Shown in pieces: positions 34,800-43,162 of a stretch of 64,000 nucleotides of DNA. Below the pieces are notes generated by a model. The model was given only the letters and a program-made list of their open reading frames with translations. It did no database searches and was not told where the DNA came from. The DNA comes from Novosphingobium aureum. Its GTDB lineage: Bacteria; Pseudomonadota; Alphaproteobacteria; Sphingomonadales; Sphingomonadaceae. The position numbers and the translations under genes are program-made. Position 1 is the first letter of the stretch. Every line of letters begins with the position of its first letter. The stretch covers positions 212,990 to 276,989 of the forward strand of contig NZ_JADZGI010000004.1 in NCBI RefSeq assembly GCF_015865035.1, read 5' to 3'.

Positions 34800-36199
34800 C
34801 CCTGCATGTCCTCGAGCTCGCGGCCACGGGTCTCCTGCACGGTCGCGCGCACGAAGAAGAACGAGACCGCTGCGGCCAACGCGTAGAACACGTAGGTCAC
34901 CGATAGGCCGGGCGACTTGGCCAGCGTCGGGAAGCTGACCGAGATCGCGGCATTGGCGATCCACTGCGCGAAGCCGGCGACGGCCAGCGCCGAACCGCGG
35001 ATCTGGTTGGGGAACATCTCGCCGAGCATGACCCACATGACCGGGCCCCAGCTGACGTTGAAGAAGACGACGTAGACGTTGGCTGCGATGAGCGCGATCA
35101 CGCCCGCGCTGCCGGGCAGCACGACGTTGCCGTCGGGTCCGGTTGCCGCAGTCGAGAAGGCCCATGCGACGACGGCGAGCGAGACCGCCATGCCCGCCGA
35201 ACCGATCAGCAGCAGCGGCTTGCGGCCGATGCGGTCGATCAGCGCGATGGTGACGAGGCAGGCGCCGATCGAGAGCGCGCCCGAGATGATGTTGATCTGA
35301 AGGGCGAAGTCCTCGGTGAAGCCGACCGCCTGCCACAGCGTGGCGCCGTAGTAGAACACCACGTTGATGCCGACGAGCTGCTGGAACACCGCGATGCCGA
35401 TGCCGACCCACAGGATCGGGCGGATCTTGCCGGTGCCCTTGTCGACGAGGTCCGAGAGCTTGGGACGGTGATGGTCGGCGGCGAGCGACGCGGAAATTTC
35501 CGCGACCTTGCGCTGGGCGGTTTCGGGTCCGAACAGGCGCGTGAGGACGGCGAGCGCCTCCTCGTTACGGCCGCGCGCCACGAGATAGCGCGGGCTCTCG
35601 GGGATCGTGAGCAGCGCGAGCAGGTAGACAAGCGCCGGGATCGCCTGGAGCCAGAACATCCAGCGCCATGCCGGGAAGTCGAACCACAGGTCGGCAGTCG
35701 AACCACCGGCCCAGCGTGCCAGCACGAAGTTGGCGACGAAGGCGCCGGTGAGGCCGGTGATGATCATCACCTGCTGCACGCTGGAAAGACGTCCGCGCAC
35801 GTGGGCAGGCGTCATTTCGGAGATGTAGACCGGCGAGGTCACGCTCGCCGCGCCGACGCCCAGGCCGCCGATGATGCGTGCGAAGATGAAGATGGCCGAG
35901 GACCCGGCCGCACCCGCGAGCAGGGCCGAGACGAGGAACAGCGCCGCTGCGAGCATCATCGTGCCGCGACGCCCGATCATGTCGGACAGGCGCCCTGCGA
36001 TGAAGGCGCCGAACGAGGAGCCTACGAGGATCGCGCCGACATTGATGCCGATGCCCAGACTGCCGAGGTCGAAGGCGGCCTCGAGGCCGTTCTGGGTGCC
36101 GTTGATGACACCCGAATCGTAACCGAACATGAAGCCGCCGATCGTGGCGACTATGACGACGAGCGCGACGAGGCGCTTGTTGAGACTGACCGTTTCCAT
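34796..36199 (-). CDS. MFS sugar porter (sugar:H+ symporter)
   Basis: 467 aa, twelve membrane helices. Sugar-porter signatures: GFMFGYDSGVING in helix 1, 'GRLSDMIGRRGTM' after helix 2, 'PVYISEMTPAHVRGRL', PESPRYLVARGR before the central loop, 'QQLVGINVVFYYGATLWQ' in helix 7 and 'GEMFPNQIRGSALAV'. It would bring xylose or another released monosaccharide across the inner membrane. ATG at 36199 has AGGA nine bases upstream; the longer frame has an unrelated basic extension. Placed between the lactonase-like gene and galM-like gene. Confidence 0.92.
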   Translation of the reverse strand: METVSLNKRLVALVVIVATIGGFMFGYDSGVINGTQNGLEAAFDLGSLGIGINVGAILVGSSFGAFIAGRLSDMIGRRGTMMLAAALFLVSALLAGAAGSSAIFIFARIIGGLGVGAASVTSPVYISEMTPAHVRGRLSSVQQVMIITGLTGAFVANFVLARWAGGSTADLWFDFPAWRWMFWLQAIPALVYLLALLTIPESPRYLVARGRNEEALAVLTRLFGPETAQRKVAEISASLAADHHRPKLSDLVDKGTGKIRPILWVGIGIAVFQQLVGINVVFYYGATLWQAVGFTEDFALQINIISGALSIGACLVTIALIDRIGRKPLLLIGSAGMAVSLAVVAWAFSTAATGPDGNVVLPGSAGVIALIAANVYVVFFNVSWGPVMWVMLGEMFPNQIRGSALAVAGFAQWIANAAISVSFPTLAKSPGLSVTYVFYALAAAVSFFFVRATVQETRGRELEDMQG

Positions 36200-36275
36200 T
36201 GCGGCGATCCTTTCCCGGGCCTTGGCCCTGGGGATCGGGGGTTTGCTTTTCTTGTCCCGATCCCGCGTGATTTCT

Positions 36276-37148
36276 TCAGGTGTTTGCGCGCCTCGGCGGG
36301 GCTGCGGGGGTGTCGACCCGGAAGGTGAAGACATCGCCTGCGAGCGGTTGCTGCGCGAGCTGGTCCTCGCTCAGTCCCTGGCGCGCGCTGGTTGCGAAGG
36401 CGCTCATCCCGTCCTCGCCGCCAAGCGCGACCTTGGTGACGTTGCTGACCGGGAATCGCACCTCGTGGGTCAGCGTGCCATCGCTGGCGAAACGGCGTGC
36501 CGCCCAGCCACCGTAGAAGCCCAGCCAGACCGCCCCTTGCGCATCGCAGATCGCGCCGTCGGGATGACCCCAGTCGGCGCGGTCCTCGGTGTTGAAGTCG
36601 AGGAAGACCTCGCCTGCATCGGGGCTGCCGTCGGCAGCGATGCGGTGGCGGATCACTCTGCGCGCGAGCGTGTCGACATGGTAGACGATCGCGCCGCAAG
36701 GCGAGATCGCCGGACCGTTGGTGATCGTGATCGGAGCGATCTGCGTCGTCGTGACCGCGCCCTGGTCGAGCACGAAGACCTGCCCGGTCGCCGATTCCTC
36801 GAGATTGTCCATGGTGCCGAACCAGATCCGGCCTTCGCCGTCGATTGCCGCGTCGTTGAGGCGGTTGTCGGGAAGATCGGGCTGGGTCTCGGCAATGCGC
36901 GTGAAGCTGCCATCGGCCGGATCGAAGCGATGCGGCCCGCTGCGCAGGCCCGCGATCAGTCCCGAGGTGGCGCTGGGGAGCACCCAGCCCACGTGCTCGG
37001 GCGCCTGCCAGCGGGTCAGCTCGCCGCTTGCCGGATCGTGACGGAACACGGTGTCGCGCTTGATGTCGACGAACCACAGCGCGCCGTCGATCCAGGCCGG
37101 GCCTTCACCCAGCTCCATGCCGAGCGAGAGGAGGTGTTGGGCTTGCAC
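36276..37148 (-). CDS. xylC: SMP-30/gluconolactonase family sugar lactonase, probable xylonolactonase
   Basis: 290 aa cytoplasmic beta-propeller. Metal-binding landmarks: Glu in LGEGPAWIDGALWFVDI, Asn/Asp in 'NRLNDAAIDGEGRIWFGTMD', 'ITNGPAISPCG' and Asp in WGHPDGAICDAQG. It resembles Caulobacter XylC, which opens xylonolactone to xylonate in the Weimberg pathway, and it sits right behind the xylB-like gene, which supports this. GTG start with GGGAG ten bases upstream. An arabinono- or gluconolactonase specificity cannot be excluded. Confidence 0.87.
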   Translation of the reverse strand: MQAQHLLSLGMELGEGPAWIDGALWFVDIKRDTVFRHDPASGELTRWQAPEHVGWVLPSATSGLIAGLRSGPHRFDPADGSFTRIAETQPDLPDNRLNDAAIDGEGRIWFGTMDNLEESATGQVFVLDQGAVTTTQIAPITITNGPAISPCGAIVYHVDTLARRVIRHRIAADGSPDAGEVFLDFNTEDRADWGHPDGAICDAQGAVWLGFYGGWAARRFASDGTLTHEVRFPVSNVTKVALGGEDGMSAFATSARQGLSEDQLAQQPLAGDVFTFRVDTPAAPPRRANT

Positions 37149-37169
37149 TTGGCTTGAACTCCCGGTGCG

Positions 37170-37952
37170 TCAGCGCCAGCCGGCGTCGACGAAATAGTCG
37201 TGCCCGGTGCACATGCGCGCGCCATCCGAGCTGAGGAACAGCACGAGAGCGGCTACGTCCTGCGGCACGATGCGGCCCGAAAGGCACTGTGCCGCAACGA
37301 TTTCCGCCTCGCCCTCGGGCGTGTACCACTTTTCCTGGCGCGGTGTCTTCACGTTGCCCGGGACGATCGTGTTGACGCGGATGTTGTCGCGCCCGAGGTC
37401 GCGCGCGAGGCTGCGCGTCAGGCCCGAGATCGCTGCCTTCGTCGTCTGGTAAAGGACCAGATCGGGCAGCGCGAGGTGCCAGCTGATCGAGCCGAAGTTG
37501 ATGATCGCGCCGCCGCCCGCCGCGCGCATGGCCGGGGCCACGGCCTGCGCGGCGAAGAACTGGTGGCGCAGGTTCACGTTCATGCGCTCTTCCCAGAACG
37601 CGGGCGTGACTTCGTCGATGGTGTGGCGGTCGTCGTTCGCGGCATTGTTGACGAGAACGTCGATCCCGCCGAGTTCCTCGACGAGGCCCTTGATCGTGGT
37701 CTGCACCGCGTCGATGTCGGTGAGATCGAGATGGCGGTAGATCGGGGCATGGCGTGCGCCCGAAAGCCGCTTTGCCAGCGCCTCGCCGGCCTCGTCCTGA
37801 ATGTCGATGAAGGCGACTTGCGCGCCCTGTGCGACGAAGCCCTCGACGAGGCCCTCGCCGATGCCGGTCGCGCCGCCGGTGATGATCACGCGGCGGTCCT
37901 GCAGGTCGGGGTAGACGGCGCTCAGGCCCTGGGGAGATGTCGTGCTCAACAT
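37170..37952 (-). CDS. xylB: Short-chain dehydrogenase, probable D-xylose 1-dehydrogenase (NAD)
   Basis: 260 aa. Rossmann motif TGGATGIGEG (about residues 25-34), NAA segment VLVNNAANDDRH, catalytic Ser in NFGSISWHLALPD, and YQTTK (Tyr/Lys). The C-terminal stretch 'PGNVKTPRQEKWYTPEGE' and 'CTGHDYFVDAGWR' is, from memory, almost the same wording as Caulobacter XylB, which oxidises D-xylose to xylonolactone. AGGA precedes the ATG. Between xylX-like and xylC-like genes, so the Weimberg assignment is strong. Confidence 0.92.
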   Translation of the reverse strand: MLSTTSPQGLSAVYPDLQDRRVIITGGATGIGEGLVEGFVAQGAQVAFIDIQDEAGEALAKRLSGARHAPIYRHLDLTDIDAVQTTIKGLVEELGGIDVLVNNAANDDRHTIDEVTPAFWEERMNVNLRHQFFAAQAVAPAMRAAGGGAIINFGSISWHLALPDLVLYQTTKAAISGLTRSLARDLGRDNIRVNTIVPGNVKTPRQEKWYTPEGEAEIVAAQCLSGRIVPQDVAALVLFLSSDGARMCTGHDYFVDAGWR

Positions 37953-37970
37953 GGTGGTCCTGTCAGCCGT

Positions 37971-39098
37971 TCAGCGGGTAAGAAGGCCGCGACGGGCGAG
38001 ATTGGTGAAGAGGTCGCCGATGCCGAAGGTCCATTCGGGCGCTTCGGCGGAAGTGGTCACCGGGTTGACCAGCGTGCCCAGGCGCGGGCTCGAGATGGTC
38101 ACGGTGTCGCCGACCTTGTGGGTGAAGCCGCGGCCGGGTTCGTCGCGATCCTGCGTGGGCGCGAAAAGCGTGCCGCAGAACAGCACGAGGCCGTCGGGAT
38201 ACTGGTGCTCGCTCATCGCCTGTCGCAGCAGGTCTTCGGGATCGCGGCTGATCTCGCGCATCGTCGAGAAGCCTTCGAGAAGGTAGTCGTCCGCAGAACC
38301 GGTGATGGTCATCGCGACGTCGGCGCTGCGCACGTCCTCGATGGTGTAGCCTTCGTCGAACAGGCGGATGAACGGCCCGATCGAGCACGAGGCGTTGTTG
38401 TCCTTGGCCTTGCCCAGCAGCAGTGCCGAACGGCCCTCGAAGTCGCGCAGGTTGACGTCGTTGCCGAGCGTCGCGCCGATCGCCTTGCCGTCGGGCCCGG
38501 CGACCATGACGATCTCGGGTTCGGGGTTGTTCCAGCTCGAATCCGAGCGCACGCCGACCGCCTCGCCATGGCCCACGGTGGCGAGCACCGGGCACTTGGT
38601 GAAGACTTCGGCATCGGGGCCGATCGCGACCTCGAGGTACTGCGACCACATGCCCTCGTCGATCAGCGTCTGCTTGAGCGCGTCGGCCTCGGGCGAGCCG
38701 GGGACGGTGGTGCGCACCGAACCGCCCAGGATTTCCTCGATCTTGCCGCGCAGCTGGGCTGCTGCGGTATGGTCGCCGCGCGCACGCTCCTCGATCACGC
38801 GCTCCAGTGCGGAAACCGCAAAGGTCACGCCGCAGGCCTTGACGCACTGCAGGTCGATCGGGCTGAGCAGGCGGACCTTCTCGAAGATTTCGAGACCGCC
38901 GAGACGTTCGCCGCCATCGCGCAGGCCACCGGCGACGAGCGCGGCGCTGGTCGGGGCGACTTGCGACATGTCGTAGACTGCGCCTTCGCGAATCAGGATC
39001 GGGGTAGGGCCATCGCCGGCATCGATGCGGCCGATGAAAATCCCGTTTTGCCAGTCTTCAGGCAGCCCCAGATCGCTGCCCGGATAATTTTTCGTCAC
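37971..39098 (-). CDS. xylX: FAH-family 2-keto-3-deoxy-pentonate dehydratase, XylX-like
   Basis: 375 aa, GTG start with GGAGGGG seven to eight bases upstream. Fumarylacetoacetate-hydrolase fold with 'VKACGVTFAVSALERVIEERARGD', 'WNNPEPEIVMVA', 'LGNDVNLRDFEGRSALLLGK', 'AKDNNASCSIGPFIRLFDE' and 'TQDRDEPGRGFTHKVGD', matching Caulobacter XylX. That enzyme dehydrates 2-keto-3-deoxy-xylonate to 2-oxoglutarate semialdehyde. Metal-binding acids are in NPEPE and NDVNLRD. First gene of the minus operon xylX-xylB-xylC-porter-epimerase, preceded by a LacI-type half-symmetrical site. Confidence 0.92.
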   Translation of the reverse strand: MTKNYPGSDLGLPEDWQNGIFIGRIDAGDGPTPILIREGAVYDMSQVAPTSAALVAGGLRDGGERLGGLEIFEKVRLLSPIDLQCVKACGVTFAVSALERVIEERARGDHTAAAQLRGKIEEILGGSVRTTVPGSPEADALKQTLIDEGMWSQYLEVAIGPDAEVFTKCPVLATVGHGEAVGVRSDSSWNNPEPEIVMVAGPDGKAIGATLGNDVNLRDFEGRSALLLGKAKDNNASCSIGPFIRLFDEGYTIEDVRSADVAMTITGSADDYLLEGFSTMREISRDPEDLLRQAMSEHQYPDGLVLFCGTLFAPTQDRDEPGRGFTHKVGDTVTISSPRLGTLVNPVTTSAEAPEWTFGIGDLFTNLARRGLLTR

Positions 39099-39117
39099 TG
39101 CTATTCCCCTCCACAGG

Positions 39118-39131
39118 TGTTAGCGTTATCT
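39118..39131. promoter_or_regulatory. LacI-type operator between xylX and GH74 operons
   Basis: TGTTAGCGTTATCT is an imperfect palindrome around GCG. It lies in the 113-base divergent gap, 20 bases from the xylX start and 81 from the GH74 start, so one site could control both operons. It shares the TAGCG-TA-C core with the elements at 28231 and 32786. Confidence 0.5.
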
Positions 39132-39211
39132 ATAAACCGCAAGCCAGCGTCAAGACGCGACTTTGGGAGCGGGGCGAATCGAGCCCGTCCACGACGGAGA
39201 GAGGGGAGAGA

Positions 39212-41491
39212 ATGGCCTTCACGGGGGCATCCGGAAAAGCATTGTCTGCGCTCACATCGGCCGTGGCGATCGTCGCTGCGTTGCCATCGAGCGTGCAGGC
39301 ATCCGGTGCACCTGTCGAGCGCCAGTCAGCCTCCGCATCCGTTGCATATGACTGGCAGGGCGTGCGCGTCGGCGGTGGCGGTTTCACGCCGGGCGTGATC
39401 TTCAGCCCTGTCGAGCAGGGGCTGGCCTGGCTGCGCAGCGACATGGGCGGCGCCTACCGCTGGGACGCGGCGATGCAGCGCTGGCTGCCGCTGATGGACC
39501 ATGTTTCCGAAGGCAGCTTCATGGGCATCGAGAGTCTGGCTGCCGATCCGCTCGATGCGGGCACGGTCTATCTCGCTGCTGGCATGCACTGGTCCGCACC
39601 TGCCGCGATTCTGCGCTCGACCGATTATGGCAGGACATGGCGCACCACGCGCGTGCCCTTCGCTATGGGCGGCAACGAGAATGGGCGCGGCATGGGCGAA
39701 CGGCTCGCCATCGATCCCTTCGATCATGAGCGTCTGTTCTACGGTTCGCGCCATCAGGGGCTGTGGGCGAGCGAGGACGCGGGAGCCAGCTGGCACCGCG
39801 CCGAAAGTTTTCCGGTTGCAGGGCTCGGCCTGCCCGAGGGGCGGCGCGAGACCCACGGCGGCTTGTCCTGGGTCGTCTTCGATCCGCGCCATGAAGGGCG
39901 CGTCTTTGTCGGCAGTACCGATCCGGGTGTGCGCCAGGTGTTCCGCTCTGACGACGGTGGCACAAGCTGGCAGGCGATCCCGGGCGGGCCCGGAGACGAC
40001 GGCCTGCTCCCGGTCAAGGCCGCGCTCGGCAGTGACGGCGTGCTGACCGTGACCTGGTGCGATGGCATCGGCCCCAATGGCATCACCCGCGGCGCGGTCT
40101 GGCGCTACGACAGCGGTGCGCAGACCTGGCTCGACGTGACCCCGCTCAAGGGTGGCGATGCGCCTGTCGGTGGCTACATGGGCGTCGCCGTCTCGGCGCA
40201 GGACCCCAGGTACATCGCCGTCAGTACCGTCGATCGCGGTGACCCGGTCGATACCGTCTGGCTCTCGCGCGACGGCGGGACGCACTGGGACCCCTTGTGG
40301 AAGCGCTCGGTGCGCGACGTTTCGGCAACGCCCTTCCTCGACTTCGGGGGCAAGGCCAATTTCGGGCACTGGATCGCGGGGCTCGCCATCGATCCTTTCG
40401 ACAAGAGCCACGCCGCCTACGTCACTGGCGCCACGGTCTACGCCACCGACGAGCTCGCCAGGCCGGACACGATGCACTGGAAGCCCTGGACGCGGGGGAT
40501 CGAGCAGACCGCGATCATCACGCTCACCAGCCCGACCGGCGGTGCGCATCTCGTCTCGGGTTTTGGCGATATCGGCGGGTTCCGGCACGACGACTTCACC
40601 GTCTCGCCCACGACGCAGCACGTGAACCCGTTCCTGTCGAACACCAATACGCTCGACTACGCAGGTCTGGCGCCGCAGGTCATGGTCCGCTCGGGCAACA
40701 CCCATGCGCGCGTGGTGCCCGACACCTCGCTCGCCTATTCGCTCGACGGGGCGAGCAGCTGGACGCCGCTGCGCCTGCCAGCAGGCACGCCGAGCGGCGC
40801 CGGCAAGCCTTTGCCCGAGGCCACCGGCGATGCCGCGATAACGGTGAGCGCGGACGGCGAGAGCTTCCTTGTCGAGGCAGGTACGCCGCTCGTGACCCGC
40901 GATCGCGGCGCAAGCTGGCAGGCGGTCGAAGGGCTGCCATCGCGTTCGCGCGTCACGGCCGACAAGCGCGATGCCACGCGTTTTTATGCGCTCGACTTCG
41001 CGCGCGGTTATCTCGTACGCAGCGACGATGGCGGCGCCAGCTTCCAGCGCGTTGCCGGGCGCGGACTGCCTGCAGACCTGAGCGCTGCGCGCTCGACCAA
41101 CCGCGAGGCACCGCCGCCCCTCCTTGCCGAACCGGCGCGCGCCGGGGCCTTGTGGCTCAACCTCGGCGGAGACCTGTGGCACAGCGAGGATGCGGGCGAG
41201 ACCTGGACGCGTACCGGGCAGGGCATTGCGATCGAGCGCTATGGTCTGGGCAAGCCCGCGAAGGACGCTCTCGAGCCTGCACTCTACGCGCTGGGCACCA
41301 AGGCTGGTCTGCGCGCGATCTGGCGCTCGCTCGACGGCGGGGCGCAGTGGCAGCGCATCAACGACGACGCGCACCAGTGGGGCATGCGCATCCGCGTGAT
41401 TTCAGGGGACCCGCGCCTGTTCGGGCGGGTCTACATCGGAACCGATGGCCGGGGCATCGTCTATGGCGATCCGGCGGAGGGAGAGGAATGA
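39212..41491 (+). CDS. GH74 endo-xyloglucanase
   Basis: 759 aa with an N-terminal signal peptide (residues 1 to about 31, ending VQA). GH74 enzymes cleave the beta-1,4-glucan backbone of xyloglucan. The two seven-bladed propellers show in repeated BNR-type turns S-x-D-x-G-x-x-W (e.g. RSTDYGRTW, ASEDAGASW, RSDDGGTSW, LSRDGGTHW, HSEDAGETW, RSLDGGAQW). The conserved catalytic-region motif RSDMGGAYRW has Asp77, and the C-terminal GTDGRGIVYGD is a GH74 hallmark. First gene of the plus operon; GGGGAGAG precedes the ATG, and its stop overlaps the next start. Confidence 0.93.
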   Translation: MAFTGASGKALSALTSAVAIVAALPSSVQASGAPVERQSASASVAYDWQGVRVGGGGFTPGVIFSPVEQGLAWLRSDMGGAYRWDAAMQRWLPLMDHVSEGSFMGIESLAADPLDAGTVYLAAGMHWSAPAAILRSTDYGRTWRTTRVPFAMGGNENGRGMGERLAIDPFDHERLFYGSRHQGLWASEDAGASWHRAESFPVAGLGLPEGRRETHGGLSWVVFDPRHEGRVFVGSTDPGVRQVFRSDDGGTSWQAIPGGPGDDGLLPVKAALGSDGVLTVTWCDGIGPNGITRGAVWRYDSGAQTWLDVTPLKGGDAPVGGYMGVAVSAQDPRYIAVSTVDRGDPVDTVWLSRDGGTHWDPLWKRSVRDVSATPFLDFGGKANFGHWIAGLAIDPFDKSHAAYVTGATVYATDELARPDTMHWKPWTRGIEQTAIITLTSPTGGAHLVSGFGDIGGFRHDDFTVSPTTQHVNPFLSNTNTLDYAGLAPQVMVRSGNTHARVVPDTSLAYSLDGASSWTPLRLPAGTPSGAGKPLPEATGDAAITVSADGESFLVEAGTPLVTRDRGASWQAVEGLPSRSRVTADKRDATRFYALDFARGYLVRSDDGGASFQRVAGRGLPADLSAARSTNREAPPPLLAEPARAGALWLNLGGDLWHSEDAGETWTRTGQGIAIERYGLGKPAKDALEPALYALGTKAGLRAIWRSLDGGAQWQRINDDAHQWGMRIRVISGDPRLFGRVYIGTDGRGIVYGDPAEGEE

Positions 41492-43119
41492 AAAAGACCG
41501 CATTGATCGCGTCGCTGGCGATGGCCGCCAGTGTCTTCGCACAGGCACCCGCATGGGCGGCGGGTAGTACCTTGCCGCGTATCGAAAGCAAGGGTGGCAA
41601 GCACGCGCTGATCGTCGATGGCGAGCCTTACCTGATGCTCGGAGCACAGGCCAACAACTCGAGCAACTATCCGGACATGCTCGATGCGGTCTGGCCGGTG
41701 CTCGAGGCGATGCATGCCAATACGCTCGAGATCCCGGTTGCGTGGGAGCAGGTCGAGCCGGTCGAGGGCAAGTTCGACTTCACTTACCTGCAGGCGCTGC
41801 TCGATGCCGCGCGCGCCCACGACAAGCGCGTGGTGCTGTTGTGGTTCGGCACCTGGAAGAACACCAGCCCGAGCTACACGCCGGCCTGGGTCAAGCTCGA
41901 CAACAAGCGCTTCCCGCGCATGAAGGCGCCCGACGGCTCGGACCACTACGTGCTGACGCCGCTGTCGCAAAGCACGCTCGATGCCGACCGCCGCGCCTTC
42001 GTGAAGGTCATGGAATTCTTGCGCGACCACGATCAGCAGAACACCGTGATCATGGTCCAGCCCGAGAACGAGACCGGTTCCTATCGCGTGCCGCGCGATT
42101 ATTCGGCGGCCGCGGACAAGCTCTTCGCGCAGAAGATCCCGGCGGTGCTGGCGAAGAAGACGGGCAAGTCGGGCACCTGGGAGCAGGCTTTCGGCAAGCA
42201 GGCCCCGCGCGCCTTCCAGACCTGGCACGTTGCGCATTTCGTCAACGAGGTCGCCAAGGCGGGCCGCGCGGTCAAGGACCTGCCGATGTACGTCAATGCC
42301 TCGCTTGCAGGGCCCTCGAACGTGCCCGATCCGACCGGTGTCGCCAGCGGCGGTCCGCAGTGGGACGTGCTCGACATCTGGAAGGCGGCCGCGCCCGACA
42401 TCGACTTCGCCGGACCCGACATCTACGACCGCGACAGCGCCAACATCGTTGCCTACCTCGACAAGTACAACCGCGCGGACAACGCGCTGATGGTGCCCGA
42501 GATCGGCAACGCCAAGGAATTCGCGCGCTTCTTCTGGCCGACCATCGGCAAGGGCGGGATCGGCTTTGCACCCTTCGGCATGGATGCGACCGGTTTCTAC
42601 AACTACCCGCTCGGTGCGCGTGCGCTCGACGAGGAGACGATGGGGGCCTTCGCGCTGCCCTACGCGACGCTCGAACCGATCATGCGCGACTGGGCGAAGA
42701 TCGCCTTCACCCGCCCGATCTGGGGCGCGGCCAAGCCCGACGACGGCGCGGCGCGCGAGACGGTGATGGGCAAGTGGAAGATCAGTGCCGACTGGGGCCA
42801 GTGGCAGTTCGGCGAGAAGGACTGGACCTGGCTGCCTTCCGAGCCGCCCGAATGGGCCGATGAGCCGGTGGGCGGTCTCGCCGTGGCGCAGCTCTCGGAC
42901 ACCGAATACCTCGTCATGGGCGATCACGTGCGCGTGAGGTTCAGCCCCGCGAACGGCGAGACCAACGGCGTCGTCCTCTCGGTCGAGGAAGGCACCTTCG
43001 AGGACGGCAAGTGGGTCACCTCGCGCGTGTGGAACGGCGATCAGACCGATTACGGCATCAATCTCATCGACAGGCCGCAGGTGCTCAAGGTCACCACCGG
43101 CTTCTATTCATCCAAGTAA
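41488..43119 (+). CDS. GH35 beta-galactosidase with DUF5597-type C-terminus, copy 1
   Basis: 543 aa. Signal peptide (residues 1-25, ending AWA-A). TIM-barrel with acid/base Glu195 in VQPENE and nucleophile Glu338 in LMVPEIGNA, matching the layout of Cellvibrio Bgl35A, which removes terminal galactose from xyloglucan side chains. C-terminal beta domain (about 440-543) resembles DUF5597. Translation is coupled to GH74 by an ATGA overlap and has a GGAGGGAGAGGA site. The reading frame is open far upstream inside GH74, but that part is antisense-like shadow. Confidence 0.93.
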   Translation: MKKTALIASLAMAASVFAQAPAWAAGSTLPRIESKGGKHALIVDGEPYLMLGAQANNSSNYPDMLDAVWPVLEAMHANTLEIPVAWEQVEPVEGKFDFTYLQALLDAARAHDKRVVLLWFGTWKNTSPSYTPAWVKLDNKRFPRMKAPDGSDHYVLTPLSQSTLDADRRAFVKVMEFLRDHDQQNTVIMVQPENETGSYRVPRDYSAAADKLFAQKIPAVLAKKTGKSGTWEQAFGKQAPRAFQTWHVAHFVNEVAKAGRAVKDLPMYVNASLAGPSNVPDPTGVASGGPQWDVLDIWKAAAPDIDFAGPDIYDRDSANIVAYLDKYNRADNALMVPEIGNAKEFARFFWPTIGKGGIGFAPFGMDATGFYNYPLGARALDEETMGAFALPYATLEPIMRDWAKIAFTRPIWGAAKPDDGAARETVMGKWKISADWGQWQFGEKDWTWLPSEPPEWADEPVGGLAVAQLSDTEYLVMGDHVRVRFSPANGETNGVVLSVEEGTFEDGKWVTSRVWNGDQTDYGINLIDRPQVLKVTTGFYSSK

Positions 43120-43162
43120 GCTCGGTTAGAGCGATCAGGCCGCAAGGGCAGGGGATAAGACC

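Noticed and set aside
40297..41487. Long upstream extension in frame with the first GH35 gene
   Set aside because: This part overlaps GH74 in another frame and is Arg-rich low-quality sequence; the signal peptide and ribosome site put the start at 41488.
43120..43162. Possible diverged LacI site (GGTTAGAGCGATC) before GH31
   Set aside because: Matches only about nine of twelve positions of the better sites and lies inside an operon, so chance is likely.
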